In this document: piece after piece, positions 1-7,271 of the stretch
How positions within the stretch are numbered: position 1 is the stretch's first letter
Layout of the letters: the number at the start of each line of letters is the position of its first letter
Assembly (NCBI RefSeq): GCF_003347605.1
Contig: NZ_QDFZ01000012.1
Span: 62,001 to 126,000 of the forward strand
DNA from: Chryseobacterium sp. KLBC 52
Lineage (GTDB): Bacteria > Bacteroidota > Bacteroidia > Flavobacteriales > Weeksellaceae
DNA length: 64,000 nucleotides
Direction: 5' to 3'
Program-made: the position numbers and the translations under genes
The notes under the pieces: generated by a model
What the model was told of the DNA's origin: nothing
Databases searched by the model: none
Seen by the model: the letters and a program-made list of their open reading frames with translations, nothing else

Positions 1-829
1 GATCATAGTGATCGTTCATAGACATCACATGTACCGTTAAGTTATCAATAGAGATCGGTTCTCCCAGATTGATATTCGTAAGATTAGTGTCTTTGATAAA
101 TCTTCCGTCTACCAGAATTACAAGACCTGATCCTACAGCAGTCATCACGTCATTATGAATAAAAAGTCCTGTATCTTCACCCAATCCGATTCCCAGGGTT
201 CTTGGATTGTTGACCACCGCCTGGAAGAGACGCCCGATTCTTCCCCGTTGTACAAAGTGCGTATCAATTATGACATTATCAATCAGTCCCAGCCCTTGAG
301 TGGTTTTGATTTCGCCTTTTAATAAAGCTTCAGAGCTGCTTCCCTGATAGATCATATTTTCAGAAGCTGCAGCGGCACCTGCAGAAGTTCCTGAATAGAT
401 AAAATCCTGTTCCTGATATTTTAATAAAACCGTATCATGAAATCTTGTTCCTCCAAGAATAGAGGTCAGTCTCAGCTGATCTCCTCCGGTGAACATCATT
501 ACATCGGCGGCGTTTGCCCTTGCTACCATAGCATCAGAATTGGCTTCCTCACGGTTGTGGATATCCAGAACATTCACATTTTTTGCTCCCAGGAATTCAA
601 ATGCTTTTTTATATTCAAAACCAACGATCTGGGGAATTTGAGAAGCAGTGGTAACGATTTCAATGACAGAATTTTCCTTTAGTTTTGATTCGTTGATGAT
701 CTTTCGTAAGATCCCACGTTCAAAAAAATTAAGATTCTTTTCGATATTCTGATCATAATCGGTTTCAGCAAAACTTCCTTTGTTTACAGCGCCTCCGATA
801 ACTATTAATTTTCCAACAGGTTTCATCAT
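1..829 (-). CDS. cphB: Cyanophycinase, C-terminus cut by window edge
   Basis: The start lies at a double ATG (complement of 824-829) and the frame stays open to the left edge, giving at least 276 residues. Cyanophycinase is a serine exopeptidase that cuts cyanophycin (multi-L-arginyl-poly-L-aspartate) into beta-Asp-Arg dipeptides. Visible family marks are the N-terminal GKLIVIGGA strand, FTGGDQ near the middle, and the nucleophile elbow SGTSAGA with the catalytic serine near residue 149. The gene is divergent from cyanophycin synthetase, so polymer synthesis and breakdown are paired around one promoter region. The C-terminal end is not visible. Identification is strong because motifs and context agree. 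Confidence 0.93.
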   Translation of the reverse strand, partial: MMKPVGKLIVIGGAVNKGSFAETDYDQNIEKNLNFFERGILRKIINESKLKENSVIEIVTTASQIPQIVGFEYKKAFEFLGAKNVNVLDIHNREEANSDAMVARANAADVMMFTGGDQLRLTSILGGTRFHDTVLLKYQEQDFIYSGTSAGAAAASENMIYQGSSSEALLKGEIKTTQGLGLIDNVIIDTHFVQRGRIGRLFQAVVNNPRTLGIGLGEDTGLFIHNDVMTAVGSGLVILVDGRFIKDTNLTNINLGEPISIDNLTVHVMSMNDHYD

Positions 830-975
830 GGTACAAAATTAAAAAATAATTCACATTCTTTGGCTAATTTCATGCCATCTTTACTTGATTTTTAATGTTT
901 TAGGAATGTTAATTAAAATTAATTTTTTTTTGACGAATCTTTAAATGTGGTATAGTTTCGTTTAGGGTTTTACAT

Positions 976-983
976 TATCTTTG
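976..983 (+). promoter_or_regulatory. -7 box TATCTTTG upstream of cphA
   Basis: TATCTTTG matches the Bacteroidota -7 consensus TAnnTTTG exactly and lies about 45 nt before the cphA ATG. A T-rich stretch 17-20 bp upstream could supply the -33 element. The spacer 830-1027 must also hold the divergent cphB promoter, which I could not place. Confidence 0.55.
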
Positions 984-1027
984 GTTTTGAAAGGAGTTAT
1001 TGTTAACTGTTAAAATGCCAATAGACT

Positions 1028-3658
1028 ATGAAAATCGAAAAGATTCAGGCACTAAGAGGTCCTAACATCTGGAGTATCAGAAGAAAGAAGCTGATACAGA
1101 TGAGGTTAGACTTAGAAGAAATGGAGAATTATCCTACCAATAAAATTGAAGGATTCCGGGAAAGGATTGAAAAATTACTTCCCTCATTAATTACACACCG
1201 ATGCTCGGAAGGAGTGGAAGGAGGCTTTTTCCATAGAGTGGAAACGGGAACCTGGATGGGACACGTCATTGAGCATATTGCTTTGGAAATACAAACCCTG
1301 GCAGGAATGGATGTAGGGTTTGGAAGAACCCGTGAAACAAAAACTCCTGGAGTATATAACGTAGTATTTAATTATATTGAAGAAAATGCAGGAATTTATG
1401 CTGCAGAAGAATCTGTAAAAATCGCAGAGGCTCTGGTTGAAGGCAGAGAATATGATTTGCATGCATGTATTCATAAATTAAAAGAAATCAGGGAGCGTGT
1501 CCGTCTTGGGCCTTCTACCGGAAGTATTGTGGAAGAAGCTGCTTCCAGAAGGATCCCATGGATAAGGTTGGGAACCAACTCATTGGTACAGCTTGGTTAT
1601 GGTGTGAACCAACAAAGATTTCAGGCTACCATCACCGGAAAAACAAGTTCTATTGCAGTAGATATTGCGTGTAATAAAGAACTGACGAAAAGAATGCTTC
1701 ACGATGCAGCGATTCCGGTACCGATTGGAGATCTGACGGTTGATGAAGAAGGATTAAATGCCGTGATCAGAAAAATCGGGTATCCTATTGTTATCAAACC
1801 TTTGGATGGAAACCATGGAAAAGGTTCTTCTATTAATGTCAACGATTGGGATGCGGCTAAGATCGGCCTTGAGCATGCTCAGAAATATTCAAGAAAAGTA
1901 ATTGTTGAGAAATACATCACGGGATATGATTTCCGTATCCTGGTGATCAACAATAAAATGGTGGCTGCTGCCAGAAGAGTTCCTGCTCATGTTGTAGGAG
2001 ATGGAGAAATGAACCTTCAGCAGCTTATAGAGAAAGAAAATAAAGACCCAAGAAGAGGCTATGGCCATGAAAATGTGCTTACCGAAATTGAAGTAGATAA
2101 AGACACTTTAGAATTACTTGATAAACTTCAATATAATTTGGAGACGATTCCTCAAAGAGGAGAAGTGGTTTATCTGAAATCCACAGCCAATCTTTCTACC
2201 GGTGGGACTTCCATTGATGTAACAGATATGGTACATCCGGAAAATATCACAATGGCAGAAAGAATTTCCAAAATTATCGGATTGGATGTCTGCGGGATTG
2301 ATGTGATGGCAGAAAACCTTACACAGCCTTTAAAGGAAAGTGGAGGAGCTATTATTGAAGTCAACGCTGCGCCTGGATTCAGAATGCATCTTGCACCAAG
2401 TGAAGGACTGCCAAGAAACGTAGCAGCGCCGGTAGTTGATATGCTGTATCCACCGGGAAAGCCTTTTACCATTCCGATTATTGCAGTAACAGGAACCAAT
2501 GGAAAAACAACCACAACAAGACTTATTTCTCATATTGTAAAAAGTAATGGTTACCGGGTAGGATTTACGACATCAGATGGAATTTATATTCAAAATACCA
2601 TGCTGTCAAAAGGAGATACAACCGGACCACTTTCCGCAGAGTTTATCTTAAAAGATCCTACCGTAGAATTTGCAGTTCTGGAAACAGCAAGAGGTGGAAT
2701 TTTACGTTCCGGACTTGGTTTTTCACAATGTGATATCGGAGTTTTAACCAATATTGAGGAAGATCACCTGGGAATGAATGACATTCACAGTTTAAAGGAT
2801 CTTACCAAAGTAAAACGTGTGGTACTGGATAGCGTGAAAAAGAGCGGCTGGAGTGTTTTGAATGCCGACAATGATTATTCCATGAAGATTGTGAGTGATC
2901 TCGACTCTAATGTGGCTATTTTCAGTATGGATGAAAACAATCCTCATATCGTAAAATTTGCCAAAGAAGGAAAAATCACCTGCGTGTATGAAGAAGGTTT
3001 TGTCACCATCAAAAAAGGAGACTGGAAAATCAGAATAGGAAAAGCCAAAGACTTCCCGATTACGATGGAAGGAAAGGCCAGATTTATGATCGAAAACGTG
3101 CTGGCAGCCAGCTTGGCAAGTTATCTTTACGGATTCGGAATTGAGGATATTTCGAACTCTTTGAGAACCTTTATTCCAAGTGCTCAGCTGACACCAGGAA
3201 GACTGAATGTTTTTAAATTCAAAAACTTTAAGGTGCTGATTGACTTTGCTCACAACCCTTCCGGATACGAAGCGATTGAAGATTATCTGAAAAATGTAGA
3301 ATCTACCAAGAAAATCGGTATTATTTCCGGTGTCGGAGACCGAAGGGATAATGATATCAGAGAGTGCGGAAAAATTGCCGGAAGAATGTTCGATTATATT
3401 ATTATCCGAAATGAAAAGCATCTTCGCGGAAGAACGGAAGAGGAAATCAACGGATTGATTATTGACGGCATTAATTCTGCTGGCAGAAACGTAAGCTATG
3501 AGATCATTCCTAAAGAAATTGAAGCATTGAAACATGCTATTGGAATGGCAGAAGAAGGAACATTTATCACAGCTTTAAGTGATGTTATTTCCAATGCCAT
3601 CGATCTGGTTCAGGAATACCAGGCCAAGGAATTGCTGGAAGACGATAAAAACTTATAA
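1028..3658 (+). CDS. cphA: Cyanophycin synthetase
   Basis: The 876-residue protein has the usual CphA length and two-ligase architecture. An N-terminal domain is followed by an ATP-grasp domain (roughly residues 215-480, with the IVIKPLDGNHGKGSSI lysine/glycine loop and an IIEVNAAPGFRMH metal-binding segment). A Mur-ligase-like domain follows, with P-loop GTNGKTTTT near residues 489-496, GGILRSGLGF and later DFAHNPSGYEA. The family uses ATP to add Asp to the backbone and Arg to its side chains, making a cytoplasmic nitrogen reserve. The gene has its own promoter box and is followed by a strong terminator, so it is probably monocistronic. Start at the first ATG after the promoter. Confidence 0.96.
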   Translation: MKIEKIQALRGPNIWSIRRKKLIQMRLDLEEMENYPTNKIEGFRERIEKLLPSLITHRCSEGVEGGFFHRVETGTWMGHVIEHIALEIQTLAGMDVGFGRTRETKTPGVYNVVFNYIEENAGIYAAEESVKIAEALVEGREYDLHACIHKLKEIRERVRLGPSTGSIVEEAASRRIPWIRLGTNSLVQLGYGVNQQRFQATITGKTSSIAVDIACNKELTKRMLHDAAIPVPIGDLTVDEEGLNAVIRKIGYPIVIKPLDGNHGKGSSINVNDWDAAKIGLEHAQKYSRKVIVEKYITGYDFRILVINNKMVAAARRVPAHVVGDGEMNLQQLIEKENKDPRRGYGHENVLTEIEVDKDTLELLDKLQYNLETIPQRGEVVYLKSTANLSTGGTSIDVTDMVHPENITMAERISKIIGLDVCGIDVMAENLTQPLKESGGAIIEVNAAPGFRMHLAPSEGLPRNVAAPVVDMLYPPGKPFTIPIIAVTGTNGKTTTTRLISHIVKSNGYRVGFTTSDGIYIQNTMLSKGDTTGPLSAEFILKDPTVEFAVLETARGGILRSGLGFSQCDIGVLTNIEEDHLGMNDIHSLKDLTKVKRVVLDSVKKSGWSVLNADNDYSMKIVSDLDSNVAIFSMDENNPHIVKFAKEGKITCVYEEGFVTIKKGDWKIRIGKAKDFPITMEGKARFMIENVLAASLASYLYGFGIEDISNSLRTFIPSAQLTPGRLNVFKFKNFKVLIDFAHNPSGYEAIEDYLKNVESTKKIGIISGVGDRRDNDIRECGKIAGRMFDYIIIRNEKHLRGRTEEEINGLIIDGINSAGRNVSYEIIPKEIEALKHAIGMAEEGTFITALSDVISNAIDLVQEYQAKELLEDDKNL

Positions 3659-3680
3659 ATACATCCTTATAAAACTTATA

Positions 3681-3720
3681 AAAATTGCAATACGGAATAA
3701 AAAACGTATTGCAATTTTTA
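3681..3720 (+). terminator. Intrinsic terminator of cphA
   Basis: A perfect 14-bp inverted repeat (3681-3694 with 3705-3718, arm AAAATTGCAATACG) has a 10-nt loop and runs into a T-rich tail, 23 nt after the cphA stop. Confidence 0.85.
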
Positions 3721-3778
3721 TTTTTGCTGTGCTGTAGTTGTTTTATCTCAGGAAATATGCACAATTAAATTCTTTTAT

Positions 3779-3792
3779 TACGGTTTCCCGTA
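3779..3792 (+). promoter_or_regulatory. Palindrome TACGG-TTTC-CCGTA, copy A
   Basis: A perfect 5+5 bp palindrome with a 4-nt centre. An identical copy lies at 5386-5399 and a variant with centre AAAT at 4432-4445. In copy A it ends 23 bp before a TATATTTA promoter-like box, about where an activator dimer would sit next to the -33 region. I do not recognise the regulator; operator function is inferred from repetition and spacing. Confidence 0.5.
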
Positions 3793-3815
3793 GGGTTACC
3801 AATATATTCTGTCCT

Positions 3816-3823
3816 TATATTTA
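3816..3823 (+). promoter_or_regulatory. -7-like box TATATTTA of short unit A
   Basis: TATATTTA matches TAnnTTTG in 7 of 8 positions. The same TATATTTAC string occurs in unit B (5422-5430) and, on the minus strand, ahead of the leader peptide at 31028-31225. Confidence 0.4.
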
Positions 3824-3826
3824 CGG

Positions 3827-3888
3827 AGTTTGTATAAACTAAAAGTACAAGAAGTTTTTTTAATGCCTTCCCTTTTGGGAAGGTTTTT
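3827..3888 (+). ncRNA. Putative small RNA unit A
   Basis: A predicted transcript of about 60 nt runs from just after TATATTTA to a terminator. It begins with a small hairpin GTTT-GTAT-AAAC, continues through a segment with GTACA and a T-run, and ends in CCTTCCC-TTTT-GGGAAGG followed by Ts (3866-3888). Unit B at 5433-5493 repeats this plan: same upstream palindrome, same spacing, GTTT-N4-AAAC hairpin, GTACA, T-run and a terminator of different sequence. No reading frame of useful length is present. Shared structure with diverged sequence argues for an RNA family, but expression is unproven. Confidence 0.42.
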
Positions 3889-3932
3889 GTTTTTTTATGA
3901 CTGTAGTCGTATTTCCGAATTGTAGTGCATAT

Positions 3933-4005
3933 TATATTTGAATGCTTGAAAATTTCACATGAAAAAAAAGCCACACATTTCCTCCCGGTGATCCGGGAGG
4001 TTTTT
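3933..4005 (+). ncRNA. Putative short transcript C with 10-codon minigene
   Basis: An exact TATATTTG box (3933-3940) is followed about 40 nt later by the strong hairpin CCTCCCGG-TGAT-CCGGGAGG and a T-run (3981-4005). Between them lies ATG AAA AAA AAG at 3959, opening a 10-codon frame whose TGA stop falls inside the terminator loop. A stop within a terminator resembles leader-peptide attenuators, but the next gene downstream is on the other strand, so nothing obvious is attenuated. It could be a small RNA, a minigene or a remnant. Confidence 0.35.
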
Positions 4006-4037
4006 CTTTGTATTCGCTGCAGACAAAGTATGGCGGC

Positions 4038-4256
4038 TTATTTTGGCAGAGTGATTCGGGTAGTGTTTAAAGGTTTAAGATAAGCGATCTTTTTCTCAGC
4101 TACCATTTTTTCGAACAGTTTGTTTCTTTCAGGAATGGATAAATTAATTATTTTATCCAGTTCATTGATATCTGAACCGTTCCAACCTCCATTCTTCTTA
4201 TGATCTTCCCTTATTTTCTCTATTATTTTAGCTTCTATTTCTTCCATGTTTTCCAT
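4038..4256 (-). CDS. Small charged hypothetical protein
   Basis: A 72-residue acidic/basic protein with no signal peptide, cysteines or membrane segment. I do not recognise the family. The N-terminal half is a predicted charged helix (MEEIEAKIIEKIREDHKK); the segment around LSIPERNKLFEKMVAEKK looks like a small helical domain. It is likely real because an exact TATATTTG box sits on the minus strand only 4 nt before its ATG, the same spacing seen at three other genes here, which suggests a leaderless message. Function unknown. Confidence 0.55.
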   Translation of the reverse strand: MENMEEIEAKIIEKIREDHKKNGGWNGSDINELDKIINLSIPERNKLFEKMVAEKKIAYLKPLNTTRITLPK

Positions 4257-4260
4257 GGTT

Positions 4261-4268
4261 CAAATATA
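4261..4268 (-). promoter_or_regulatory. -7 box TATATTTG, 4 nt before ATG
   Basis: On the minus strand TATATTTG-AACC-ATG places the likely transcription start at or next to the start codon at 4256, consistent with leaderless initiation. Confidence 0.5.
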
Positions 4269-4431
4269 CTACTTAATAAACATTTGATAAACTAAAACAA
4301 TCCATCCGAGTCCACATGTCCAGGTAATAAATCCAATCAGCTTCAATTGCCAGTCCGGGCTTTGAAATAGCAGGCAATCTTTAATAAAATCTTTCATCTT
4401 TCTAAGATACTTTGATTGAACGTTTTTTGTT

Positions 4432-4445
4432 TACGGAAATCCGTA
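4432..4445 (+). promoter_or_regulatory. Palindrome TACGG-AAAT-CCGTA, copy C
   Basis: Third perfect TACGG-N4-CCGTA palindrome in 1 kb, here with centre AAAT. It lies 44 bp before the -7 box of the small leader peptide gene, farther than in units A and B. Confidence 0.45.
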
Positions 4446-4489
4446 ACGATTATTTTTTTATGTTAAATCTCTTATTGGAGAATAATATT

Positions 4490-4497
4490 TATATTTG
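4490..4497 (+). promoter_or_regulatory. -7 box TATATTTG of leader-peptide gene
   Basis: Exact TAnnTTTG box. The 22-nt leader that follows contains AACTAAAATCAAAACC before the ATG, nearly the same as the leader of the peptide gene at 31028-31225. Confidence 0.5.
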
Positions 4498-4519
4498 GTT
4501 TCTAACTAAAATCAAAACC

Positions 4520-4669
4520 ATGAAAAATTTAAAAAAAATTTCCAAGGAGAAATTAAGAAGTATTACAGGAAATGGAGGGTGTCCTCCAGGCTGGCATGAT
4601 TGCCCGCTTCCATGGAATGAAAAAGTGTGCATTCCACATGATAATGAAATGGCATGTCCCGATTTATAA
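4520..4669 (+). CDS. Cys-rich small peptide with double-Gly-type leader
   Basis: A 49-residue peptide. The first 18-20 residues, MKNLKKISKEKLRSITGNGG, resemble the leaders often annotated as bacteriocin-like in Chryseobacterium, with a GNGG in place of a plain GG cut site. The predicted core is 29 residues with four cysteines, two tryptophans and several prolines (CPPGWHDCPLPWNEKVC). I chose the internal ATG at 4520 because it aligns with the peptide at 31028-31225 and has a promoter box and matching leader; the frame also stays open upstream to 4412. No modification enzyme, C39 peptidase or dedicated transporter is nearby, so maturation is unknown. Confidence 0.7.
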   Translation: MKNLKKISKEKLRSITGNGGCPPGWHDCPLPWNEKVCIPHDNEMACPDL

Positions 4670-4674
4670 AATGG

Positions 4675-4697
4675 TCCCTCGCTAAGAGGGATTTTTT
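4675..4697 (+). terminator. Terminator of leader-peptide gene
   Basis: TCCCTC-GCTAA-GAGGGA followed by six Ts and G, 6 nt after the stop codon. Confidence 0.8.
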
Positions 4698-4864
4698 GTT
4701 CTTATATTTTAAAGTTTAGACATCGTCGCCCAGAATCTATAGACTTCTTGCAGAGATCTACTGTTTTCTAAATAATTTTTATCAGCTTTCCCCGGTTTTC
4801 AGGCGTCCTGCTGCTCAATTTAAAATAGGGTGTTTTTCCCTCACTATTTTGGGAGTTACAGATT

Positions 4865-4872
4865 TAATTTTG
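4865..4872 (+). promoter_or_regulatory. -7 box TAATTTTG of amidase gene
   Basis: Exact TAnnTTTG match 16 nt before the amidase ATG, with a short A-rich leader (CAACAATAAATAAA). Confidence 0.5.
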
Positions 4873-4888
4873 CTCAACAATAAATAAA

Positions 4889-5308
4889 ATGAAATCCATG
4901 AGAACAATCAATTACATCGTTATACATTGTACAGCAACACAGCCAGATGTTAAAATAGAAAGCATTAAAAGGTATTGGAAGGAAAACCTGAAATGGAAAA
5001 ATCCAGGGTATCACTATATGATAAAAGCGGATGGAGAAATAGTGAACACTTTGCCCATCGGTCAGGTATCCAATGGAGTTGCAGGCTGGAATTCTCAAAT
5101 TATCAATATATCATACATTGGAGGTATTGATAAAAGCGGTAATCCAGAAGATACAAGAACGGAAGAGCAAAAAAAATCTATTATCAAACTGTTAAGAGAA
5201 TTAAAATCAACATTTCCTAAAGCTAAAATTCAAGGACATACAGATTTTCCCAATGTTCATAAAGCTTGTCCTAGTTTTGATGCTAAGAAAGAATATGCTG
5301 GGTTATGA
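4889..5308 (+). CDS. N-acetylmuramoyl-L-alanine amidase, T7-lysozyme-like
   Basis: A 139-residue single-domain Amidase_2 (type 2 amidase/PGRP fold) protein, the size of T7 lysozyme. Zinc ligands are readable: His13 in IVIHCTAT, His117 in GHTDFP and Cys127 in HKACPSFD; Lys125 and the Tyr in GYHYMI match catalytic positions of the phage enzyme. The family cleaves the amide between MurNAc and L-Ala in peptidoglycan. There is no signal peptide, so export would need a holin or lysis, as in phages. No other phage gene lies nearby, so this may be a domesticated or stray phage gene. It has its own promoter. Confidence 0.88.
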   Translation: MKSMRTINYIVIHCTATQPDVKIESIKRYWKENLKWKNPGYHYMIKADGEIVNTLPIGQVSNGVAGWNSQIINISYIGGIDKSGNPEDTRTEEQKKSIIKLLRELKSTFPKAKIQGHTDFPNVHKACPSFDAKKEYAGL

Positions 5309-5385
5309 TAAGGTGAAGTACTGTAAGGCGAATTTTAAATAGCATTACGGGAAACTTAATATACAAACAATTAAAAACCAGTCCT

Positions 5386-5399
5386 TACGGTTTCCCGTA
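5386..5399 (+). promoter_or_regulatory. Palindrome TACGG-TTTC-CCGTA, copy B
   Basis: Identical to copy A at 3779-3792. A degenerate half copy (TACGGGAAAC) begins at 5346, about 40 bp upstream centre to centre. The palindrome ends 22 bp before a TATATTTA box, the same arrangement as copy A. Confidence 0.5.
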
Positions 5400-5432
5400 G
5401 TGTATCCCTGCACTATATCCGTATATTTACCA

Positions 5433-5493
5433 TGTTTGTGAAAACACAGCGTACATGTCAATTTTTTTATCCTCCTTCTTGGGGGATTTTTTT
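5433..5493 (+). ncRNA. Putative small RNA unit B
   Basis: Predicted ~60-nt transcript with the plan of unit A: box TATATTTA at 5422-5429, hairpin TGTTT-GTGA-AAACA (GNRA-type loop, one pair longer than in A), GTACA, T-run, and terminator ATCCTCC-TTCTT-GGGGGAT with Ts (5469-5493). Compared with unit A the terminator stem has changed on both sides while pairing is kept. No open frame of note. Confidence 0.42.
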
Positions 5494-5517
5494 ATGATGG
5501 GAGAGGTCTTCAGGAAT

Positions 5518-5548
5518 AAAAAATAAAACCTCCGGAATTTCGGAGGTT
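5518..5548 (-). terminator. Terminator of the amidoligase gene cluster
   Basis: Stem AACCTCCG (5527-5534) pairs with CGGAGGTT (5541-5548) around a 6-nt loop; read on the minus strand it is followed by a T-rich tract. It lies just past the stop of the last cluster gene. Confidence 0.75.
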
Positions 5549-5553
5549 GGTTT

Positions 5554-6012
5554 CTATAAGTTTTCCCAGGTTTTCTTTATACTCTGCATTTTTTTAAGAT
5601 AAAAATACAAAGGAATAAGTTCTAATCTAAGGGTGAAGCTGATTGTTGGATTGATGAACGGAATAATAGCCATCATTACAAGACAAATACTAATTCCTAT
5701 GATTGCATCAATTATTGCTGCCTGTGGTGCCCAATCTTGTTCAAACCAAAGTCCGTAGGCTACAATCCCTTTAAATAAAAACAAGACACAGATCAAAAGT
5801 CCGGTCATTGAATAGGGATGATTGGCATTCATTCCGTATAATGATAAAGAGACATGAGTCATCAGAGAGCCTGCCATCAAAAAAATAGCAGCCAGTGCGC
5901 CTCCGATTAAAAAGATCCACAAGAAAACTTTAATCCAGGTGGGTAATAAATTTCTTCTTCGTGTTAAAGTGTGGTTTTCAAATTCTGCAAAAGCGGTTGG
6001 CTTTTCTTCCAT
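5554..6012 (-). CDS. Four-helix membrane protein of the amidoligase cluster
   Basis: A 152-residue protein. A polar N-terminus (about 25 residues) is followed by four hydrophobic segments, about residues 27-50, 68-88, 98-118 and 123-137, ending in a basic tail. I do not recognise the family. It begins 23 nt after the stop of the ATP-grasp-like gene and is the last gene before the cluster terminator, so it is probably co-transcribed. A role in moving or sensing the cluster product at the inner membrane is possible but only inferred from position. Confidence 0.72.
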   Translation of the reverse strand: MEEKPTAFAEFENHTLTRRRNLLPTWIKVFLWIFLIGGALAAIFLMAGSLMTHVSLSLYGMNANHPYSMTGLLICVLFLFKGIVAYGLWFEQDWAPQAAIIDAIIGISICLVMMAIIPFINPTISFTLRLELIPLYFYLKKMQSIKKTWENL

Positions 6013-6035
6013 GGAGTATTAGTTTTATAAGGTTT

Positions 6036-7214
6036 TTATCCGAAAAAAGCATTGGAACTACCGATCCAGATGGCATCTTTTTTATTGAAATCTACATTTA
6101 CCATGGCGGCTTTTGTCATTCTTCCAAGATTTTCCAATAGGATAGGACGTTCGTCATTTTCCCGCCAAATATACAACAAACGGATCTCTGCTTTTGAAAA
6201 ATCTCCGTTGATATCTTCAAAAATGGGTTCATAGTACACTTTTCTCTGCAAAATATAATTTTCCTTATCCTGAATAGCCTCTGTAATTTCCTTTGTAGGG
6301 TTTAAATTAACACCGCTTCCCGCGAATGAAAATAAAGGCTTTAATACAAAATCATCCAGGTTTTCATGTTCCGGGAATTCGTGCAGGAAATAACTCGTTG
6401 GAACAAACTGATGCTTCAGTAAAGGCAAAAGGAACTTTGATATTTTAAAGAACCAATTCGGGTGAGTGATCCATTTGACATCCACTTCCTCGCGGAAATC
6501 AAATTCTGTAGTAAGATCAGGAATATTATCCAGTTCATCAAATATAATACGGTTGTAGATTCTTTTGATTTCAGTTAGCTTACCATTATTTTCATAGTAT
6601 AGCTTTCGTCCTTCTTTCTTTACTTTCGTCAGACATACGGTCTTGATGCCTATTAATTTTTCTGTCAGAGCAAAATCAATAGCCGTTTTCTGTCTTTCCG
6701 GAAAAATTTCGAGCAAGATGACATTTTCAGGATTTTCATCTCCTACAATCAGTTCTTTTAAATAGTTTTTAAAAGTTTCATGCGGCATAGGATTTCTGAT
6801 CTCTGCAAGAAAAGGATAAACTTCACAATAGGTTTCCTCATATACTTTCTGAAAAGCATACAAAGAAGGAAATGCCTGAAGTTCTATCAGCTGAGGTTCT
6901 ATTACTCCGTCTTTACTTTTACAGACTCCAAAATCTATGGTAAAAAAATGGGGTTGATGGGTATCATTGGGAACTCTACAGTTTTCAGGAATGGCTTTTT
7001 GAAGAAGTTCTGCCGGCATTGCCTTAATCTGGCTGATGATACTCTCGCTGGCGTCTATAAGCTTATTCTCAAATTCTTTAGTCAAAAAAATAGGACTTTC
7101 TGAAACTCTGAACGTAGGTTCTGTTCCTCCTTTTTCTGCCAGGATACTTTTGAGCTGACTGTATTTTTCCTCCGAAAACTCCTGATTGTACTGTTTTCTG
7201 TATTTTGGAATCAT
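6036..7214 (-). CDS. Divergent ATP-grasp-like protein
   Basis: A 392-residue cytoplasmic protein. ATP-grasp character is suggested by DDFVLKPLFSFAGSGVNL (a lysine followed by a glycine-rich flexible loop), YILQRKVYYEP one strand later (adenine-contacting region) and KAEIRLLYIW (acidic/basic residues of the metal site). An earlier segment, PQLIELQAFPSLYAF, resembles a metal-ligand strand placed before the nucleotide loop, which would fit a permuted ATP-grasp layout. If correct it would be the third carboxylate-amine/thiol ligase of the cluster. No signal peptide. It follows the amidotransferase gene after a 207-nt spacer with heptamer repeats, so it may have its own promoter. Confidence 0.6.
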   Translation of the reverse strand: MIPKYRKQYNQEFSEEKYSQLKSILAEKGGTEPTFRVSESPIFLTKEFENKLIDASESIISQIKAMPAELLQKAIPENCRVPNDTHQPHFFTIDFGVCKSKDGVIEPQLIELQAFPSLYAFQKVYEETYCEVYPFLAEIRNPMPHETFKNYLKELIVGDENPENVILLEIFPERQKTAIDFALTEKLIGIKTVCLTKVKKEGRKLYYENNGKLTEIKRIYNRIIFDELDNIPDLTTEFDFREEVDVKWITHPNWFFKISKFLLPLLKHQFVPTSYFLHEFPEHENLDDFVLKPLFSFAGSGVNLNPTKEITEAIQDKENYILQRKVYYEPIFEDINGDFSKAEIRLLYIWRENDERPILLENLGRMTKAAMVNVDFNKKDAIWIGSSNAFFG

Positions 7215-7271
7215 ATTTTTTTCTTTTGTGGTGTTAAAAAAATCGGACGTTTATGCCCGATTGTTATAGGT

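Noticed and set aside
2792..3535. Long open frame on the minus strand opposite cphA (247 codons)
   Set aside because: It lies wholly within conserved cphA coding sequence, has no family resemblance and no promoter; it is a shadow frame.
4412..4519. N-terminal extension of the 4520 peptide
   Set aside because: It would start upstream of the promoter box at 4490-4497 and would bury the conserved leader; the internal ATG fits the paralogue at 31028.
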